Made by a program: the position numbers and the translations under genes. A stretch of 9,267 nucleotides of DNA from CAZHRJ01 sp964534765 (lineage in GTDB: Bacteria; Lindowbacteria; 2-12-FULL-62-27): assembly GCA_964534765.1 (NCBI GenBank), contig CAZHRJ010000115.1, positions 1 through 9,267 on the forward strand, in the 5' to 3' direction. Within the stretch, counting starts at the first letter, position 1. Every line of letters starts with the position of its first letter. The notes beneath the pieces were generated by a model. The model saw nothing but the letters and a program-made list of their open reading frames with translations. It was not told the DNA's origin and did no database searches. Positions 7,293-9,267 of this stretch are shown here, piece by piece.

Positions 7293-8480
7293 ATGGAGAT
7301 GAAAAAAGAGGAAATTGAGGAGCTTTGTCAGAAAATCATGGTTTCCATCCTGGTCGTGATTCCCCTGATCGGGACGGCGGCGGCGATGGTTCTCCTGTGG
7401 AATCGGTATGTCTTCCCTTCCGATATCATCCTCCTGGTCGCTTTCTATGGGCTGACGGTCATCGGCATCACGGTCGGCTATCATCGCATGCTCACGCATC
7501 ATGGATTTGAATCCCACCCCCTGGTGCGGGCCGTGCTGCTGATCCTCGGGGCAATGTCCTTTGAAGGACCACCGGACCGCTGGGCCGCCACCCATATCAA
7601 GCATCACGCCCACTCGGACCAGGAGGAGGATCCGCACACGCCGATCGGTGGATTTTGGCATGCCCACATGGGCTGGCTTTTTTCCAATCGAAACTTTGTG
7701 GAGGCCAAAGAATACGCGCCGCACCTGTTGAAGGACCCCGTGGTGATGTTTGTCAGTCGATGGGTTCCCCTCTGGTCCGCGCTCAGTTTGATCCTTCCCT
7801 TCCTGTTGGGAGGTTGGACGGGTCTTCTCTGGGGGGGCGCCGTGCGGATTTTTCTTGTGAACCACGTCACCTGGAGCGTCAATTCGGTTTGCCATGTCTT
7901 TGGAAAGCATCCCTTTTTAACGGCGGACGCAAGCCGCAATCATTGGATTGTGGGTCTCTTGGCGTTTGGGGAGGGTTGGCACAACAACCATCATGCGTTT
8001 CCCCCGAACGCATTCCATGGATTGCACTGGTGGCAATTCGATCTTGCCGGCCTTATTATTCGCGGCATGGAGCGGCTTGGACTCATGTGGAATGTCCGAC
8101 GGGTCAGCAAGGAATCCGTTCGGAAGACTCTCTCCAAAGCCGACCAGGTCCGGCAGACCCTGATGGAATTGCGAGACGAGGTGCTGCTCAACATCCAGGA
8201 GGCCAGGCAGACCCTGGCCGAATTAATCACGGACGCGAAGGGCCGCATCCCGCCAGGCTTCCAAAAGGGGGGTCTTGCCATGTTCGGCGCCGTTCAGAAA
8301 GATGCCATGGAATCCCTGGAAAAAATTCAAAGGCGTCTCATCCGGCTTCACCACATCAAACAGCAGCAGATCCTCGATTACCAGATCGAGATTCAAGACC
8401 TCATTCAAAGCGCCCGGGACCGTATTCAAGCGGGACTGCGCCGGAATTCAACAGATATCTTCCCATCGTCCCCCTTTTAG
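7293..8480 (+). CDS. Membrane fatty-acid desaturase (delta-9 acyl type) with a long C-terminal helical tail
   Basis: A 395-residue membrane di-iron desaturase, which introduces a double bond into acyl chains to adjust membrane fluidity. The three histidine boxes are HRMLTHH (64-70), HIKHH (101-105) and HNNHH (230-234); a further NHVTW (190-194) is typical of acyl-CoA/delta-9 desaturases. Hydrophobic spans lie near 16-36, 44-63, 78-90 and 160-186. The catalytic domain ends near residue 270. The remainder (about 271-385) is charged and helical, with repeated RQTL-x-EL segments, and is not part of the usual enzyme. ATG 7293 is favoured because GGAGG at 7282-7286 lies six bases upstream; TTG 7287 and ATG 7299 are alternatives. 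Substrate form (acyl-CoA, acyl-ACP or lipid) is unknown. Confidence 0.93.
   Translation: MEMKKEEIEELCQKIMVSILVVIPLIGTAAAMVLLWNRYVFPSDIILLVAFYGLTVIGITVGYHRMLTHHGFESHPLVRAVLLILGAMSFEGPPDRWAATHIKHHAHSDQEEDPHTPIGGFWHAHMGWLFSNRNFVEAKEYAPHLLKDPVVMFVSRWVPLWSALSLILPFLLGGWTGLLWGGAVRIFLVNHVTWSVNSVCHVFGKHPFLTADASRNHWIVGLLAFGEGWHNNHHAFPPNAFHGLHWWQFDLAGLIIRGMERLGLMWNVRRVSKESVRKTLSKADQVRQTLMELRDEVLLNIQEARQTLAELITDAKGRIPPGFQKGGLAMFGAVQKDAMESLEKIQRRLIRLHHIKQQQILDYQIEIQDLIQSARDRIQAGLRRNSTDIFPSSPF
8151..8225 (+). repeat. Two copies of an RQTL-x-EL coding repeat in the desaturase tail
   Basis: GGCAGACCCTG occurs at 8152-8162 and again at 8206-8216, exactly 54 bases apart (18 codons). The encoded segments are RQTLMEL and RQTLAEL, and a weaker RKTLSKA precedes them at about residues 277-283. 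The spacing keeps the frame and fits an amphipathic helix, suggesting a small internal duplication in the tail. Confidence 0.6.
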
Positions 8481-8670
8481 AACCAATCTTGCCGATTCTT
8501 TGATCAGGAGCACCCGCCCCCCGCAAAAAAATGTCAGACAAAGACGGTTTTCAGATGATTCAGATCCCCTGCTGACATCCCATTTACGTTTTCGCCGGAT
8601 ATTCCCAGGCTTTGCCAAGGAAAAGCCGGCGTCACGAAAAAGGACGCGCAAGCGTTGATGACACTAGTTC
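8481..8670. other. Intergenic region with no recognised gene
   Basis: Lies between the desaturase and the TetR promoter. It contains ATGTCAG (8531-8537) facing CTGACAT (8572-8578), a seven-base inverted repeat with a 34-base loop, and a GGCTTT/AAAGCC hairpin near 8609-8628. Neither is followed by a T tract, so no terminator is called. The short open frames here lack ribosome sites or family character. Confidence 0.4.
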
Positions 8671-8699
8671 TTGACAATGCAACCGACCTGTGGCATACC
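8671..8699 (+). promoter_or_regulatory. Candidate sigma-70 promoter of the TetR gene
   Basis: A perfect -35 TTGACA (8671-8676) is followed after 17 bases by CATACC (8694-8699), which matches three of six -10 positions. Transcription would begin near 8706, leaving a leader of only about seven bases before the ATG at 8713. The -35 is convincing and the -10 is weak. Confidence 0.5.
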
Positions 8700-8712
8700 A
8701 ACCGGTAGGTAT
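8695..8712. promoter_or_regulatory. Candidate TetR operator (18-bp near-perfect palindrome)
   Basis: ATACCAACCGGTAGGTAT is symmetric at eight of nine base pairs around a central ACCGGT. It covers the proposed -10 and transcription start and abuts the ATG of the TetR-family gene. Size, symmetry and position are typical of TetR-family autoregulatory operators, so bound repressor would block its own promoter. Binding is inferred. Confidence 0.6.
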
Positions 8713-9267
8713 ATGACACAGAAAGCGGCGGTTGCGGCATCGGAAACCAAAGACAAGCTCCTCGAGGCGGCGGTCAAGCTCATGCTGGAGAAAGGCTATA
8801 CCGCCACGAGCGTCGACGAGATATGTGAGGAGGCCAAACTCACCAAGGGGAGTTTCTTTCATTATTTTGAGAGCAAGGAAGAGCTGGGCGTGGCGGCTGT
8901 GAGACATTTCTACGGCCGAATGAAAGGAATGTTTTCGGAATCTGACTTCACGAAGGAATCCGATCCGCTGAAACGGATCTACGGCTACATCGACGCCATG
9001 ATTGAGTTTTCCCAAAGCTCGAACACCCCGGCTTGCTGTCTGATCGGTAATTTCGCCCAGGAACTCGCCGACACGCACCCGGCGATCCGGGACGTGTGCG
9101 CCGAATGTTTCGAGGACGGCATGGGCCATCTCAAAGAATGGCTGGCAGAGGCCAAGTCCAAATACGCCCCCCGGGCCGGTTTCGACACCGACGCCCTCGC
9201 CGATTACTTCACGTCGGTCGCCCAGGGTACCATCCTCCTCTCCAAGGCCACGCGGGACCGGAAACTC
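8713..9267 (+). CDS. TetR/AcrR-family transcriptional regulator, NemR-like (partial, 3' end outside window)
   Basis: The open frame runs 185 codons to the window edge without a stop, so only a short C-terminal part is missing. The N-terminal DNA-binding domain is clear: a helix at about residues 12-28 and the helix-turn-helix at about 32-52, ending in the TetR hallmark KGSFFHYFESKEEL. The ligand domain has the CLIGNFAQELAD stretch (109-120) seen in NemR/AcuR-like regulators. Cys109 appears to align with the redox-sensing Cys106 of E. coli NemR (alignment from memory); Cys108, Cys129 and Cys132 are also present. ATG 8713 is preferred because typical TetR sequence starts there; an in-frame ATG at 8677 would add 12 atypical residues and lies within the promoter. 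The ribosome site is weak (AGG at 8707-8709). Confidence 0.93.
   Translation, partial: MTQKAAVAASETKDKLLEAAVKLMLEKGYTATSVDEICEEAKLTKGSFFHYFESKEELGVAAVRHFYGRMKGMFSESDFTKESDPLKRIYGYIDAMIEFSQSSNTPACCLIGNFAQELADTHPAIRDVCAECFEDGMGHLKEWLAEAKSKYAPRAGFDTDALADYFTSVAQGTILLSKATRDRKL

Noticed and set aside
7212..7910. 232-codon open frame on the minus strand across the desaturase start
   Set aside because: It lies opposite the histidine-box coding region and is low-complexity (Gln/His/Arg/Gly-rich) with no recognisable domain.
8531..8578. ATGTCAG/CTGACAT inverted repeat and a 14-codon open frame starting at 8531
   Set aside because: The loop is 34 bases with no T tract, so it is a poor terminator, and the short frame has no ribosome site.
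8677..8712. Upstream in-frame ATG for the TetR gene
   Set aside because: It would add 12 atypical residues and lies between the -35 and the operator, upstream of the likely transcription start.
8632..9129. 165-codon open frame on the minus strand over the TetR gene
   Set aside because: The plus strand encodes a clear TetR helix-turn-helix here; the antisense product has no recognisable features.

Overview
The window is bacterial chromosomal DNA of moderately high GC, with ten complete protein genes and one gene cut by the right edge. Signal peptides and an ABC importer with a separate exported binding protein suggest a diderm bacterium. The mix (Csp, ABC-F, CPXCG protein, non-heme desaturase) would fit Nitrospirota, Methylomirabilota or deltaproteobacterial relatives, but the phylum cannot be fixed from the sequence alone. 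No RNA genes, insertion sequences, CRISPR arrays or phage genes were seen.

Layout. (1) 1-423: a cold-shock protein gene with a strong ribosome binding site, a hairpin in its leader and a good intrinsic terminator. (2) 424-2349: a duplicated-ATPase ABC-F protein that acts on the ribosome, preceded by a short leader with several small hairpins. (3) 2374-3376, minus strand: a probable three-gene operon of a CPXCG cysteine-rich mini-protein, a thioredoxin-type glutathione peroxidase and a small zinc-ribbon protein. The first two overlap by four bases (GTGA). (4) 3510-7215, plus strand: an exported amidohydrolase-2 family protein followed by molybdate transporter genes modA, modB and modC. The amidohydrolase and modA overlap by GTGA, and modB and modC overlap by 16 bases, so all four look like one translationally coupled operon. 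(5) 7293-8480: a membrane fatty-acid desaturase with the three histidine boxes and an unusual charged helical C-terminal tail of about 120 residues. (6) 8671-9267: a TetR-family regulator, missing only its C-terminal end, with a promoter-like -35 and an 18-bp near-perfect palindrome just before its start codon.

How the parts may work together. ModA, ModB and ModC import molybdate; the coupled periplasmic hydrolase has no known link to that task and is one of the most interesting associations here. The minus-strand cluster looks like a thiol-redox module. The TetR protein has a cysteine that appears to align with the sensing cysteine of NemR, so it may respond to electrophiles, but its targets other than itself lie outside the window. 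No clearly new defence or mobile system was found. The best leads are the amidohydrolase-mod fusion operon, the desaturase tail, the redox mini-operon and the TetR operator.
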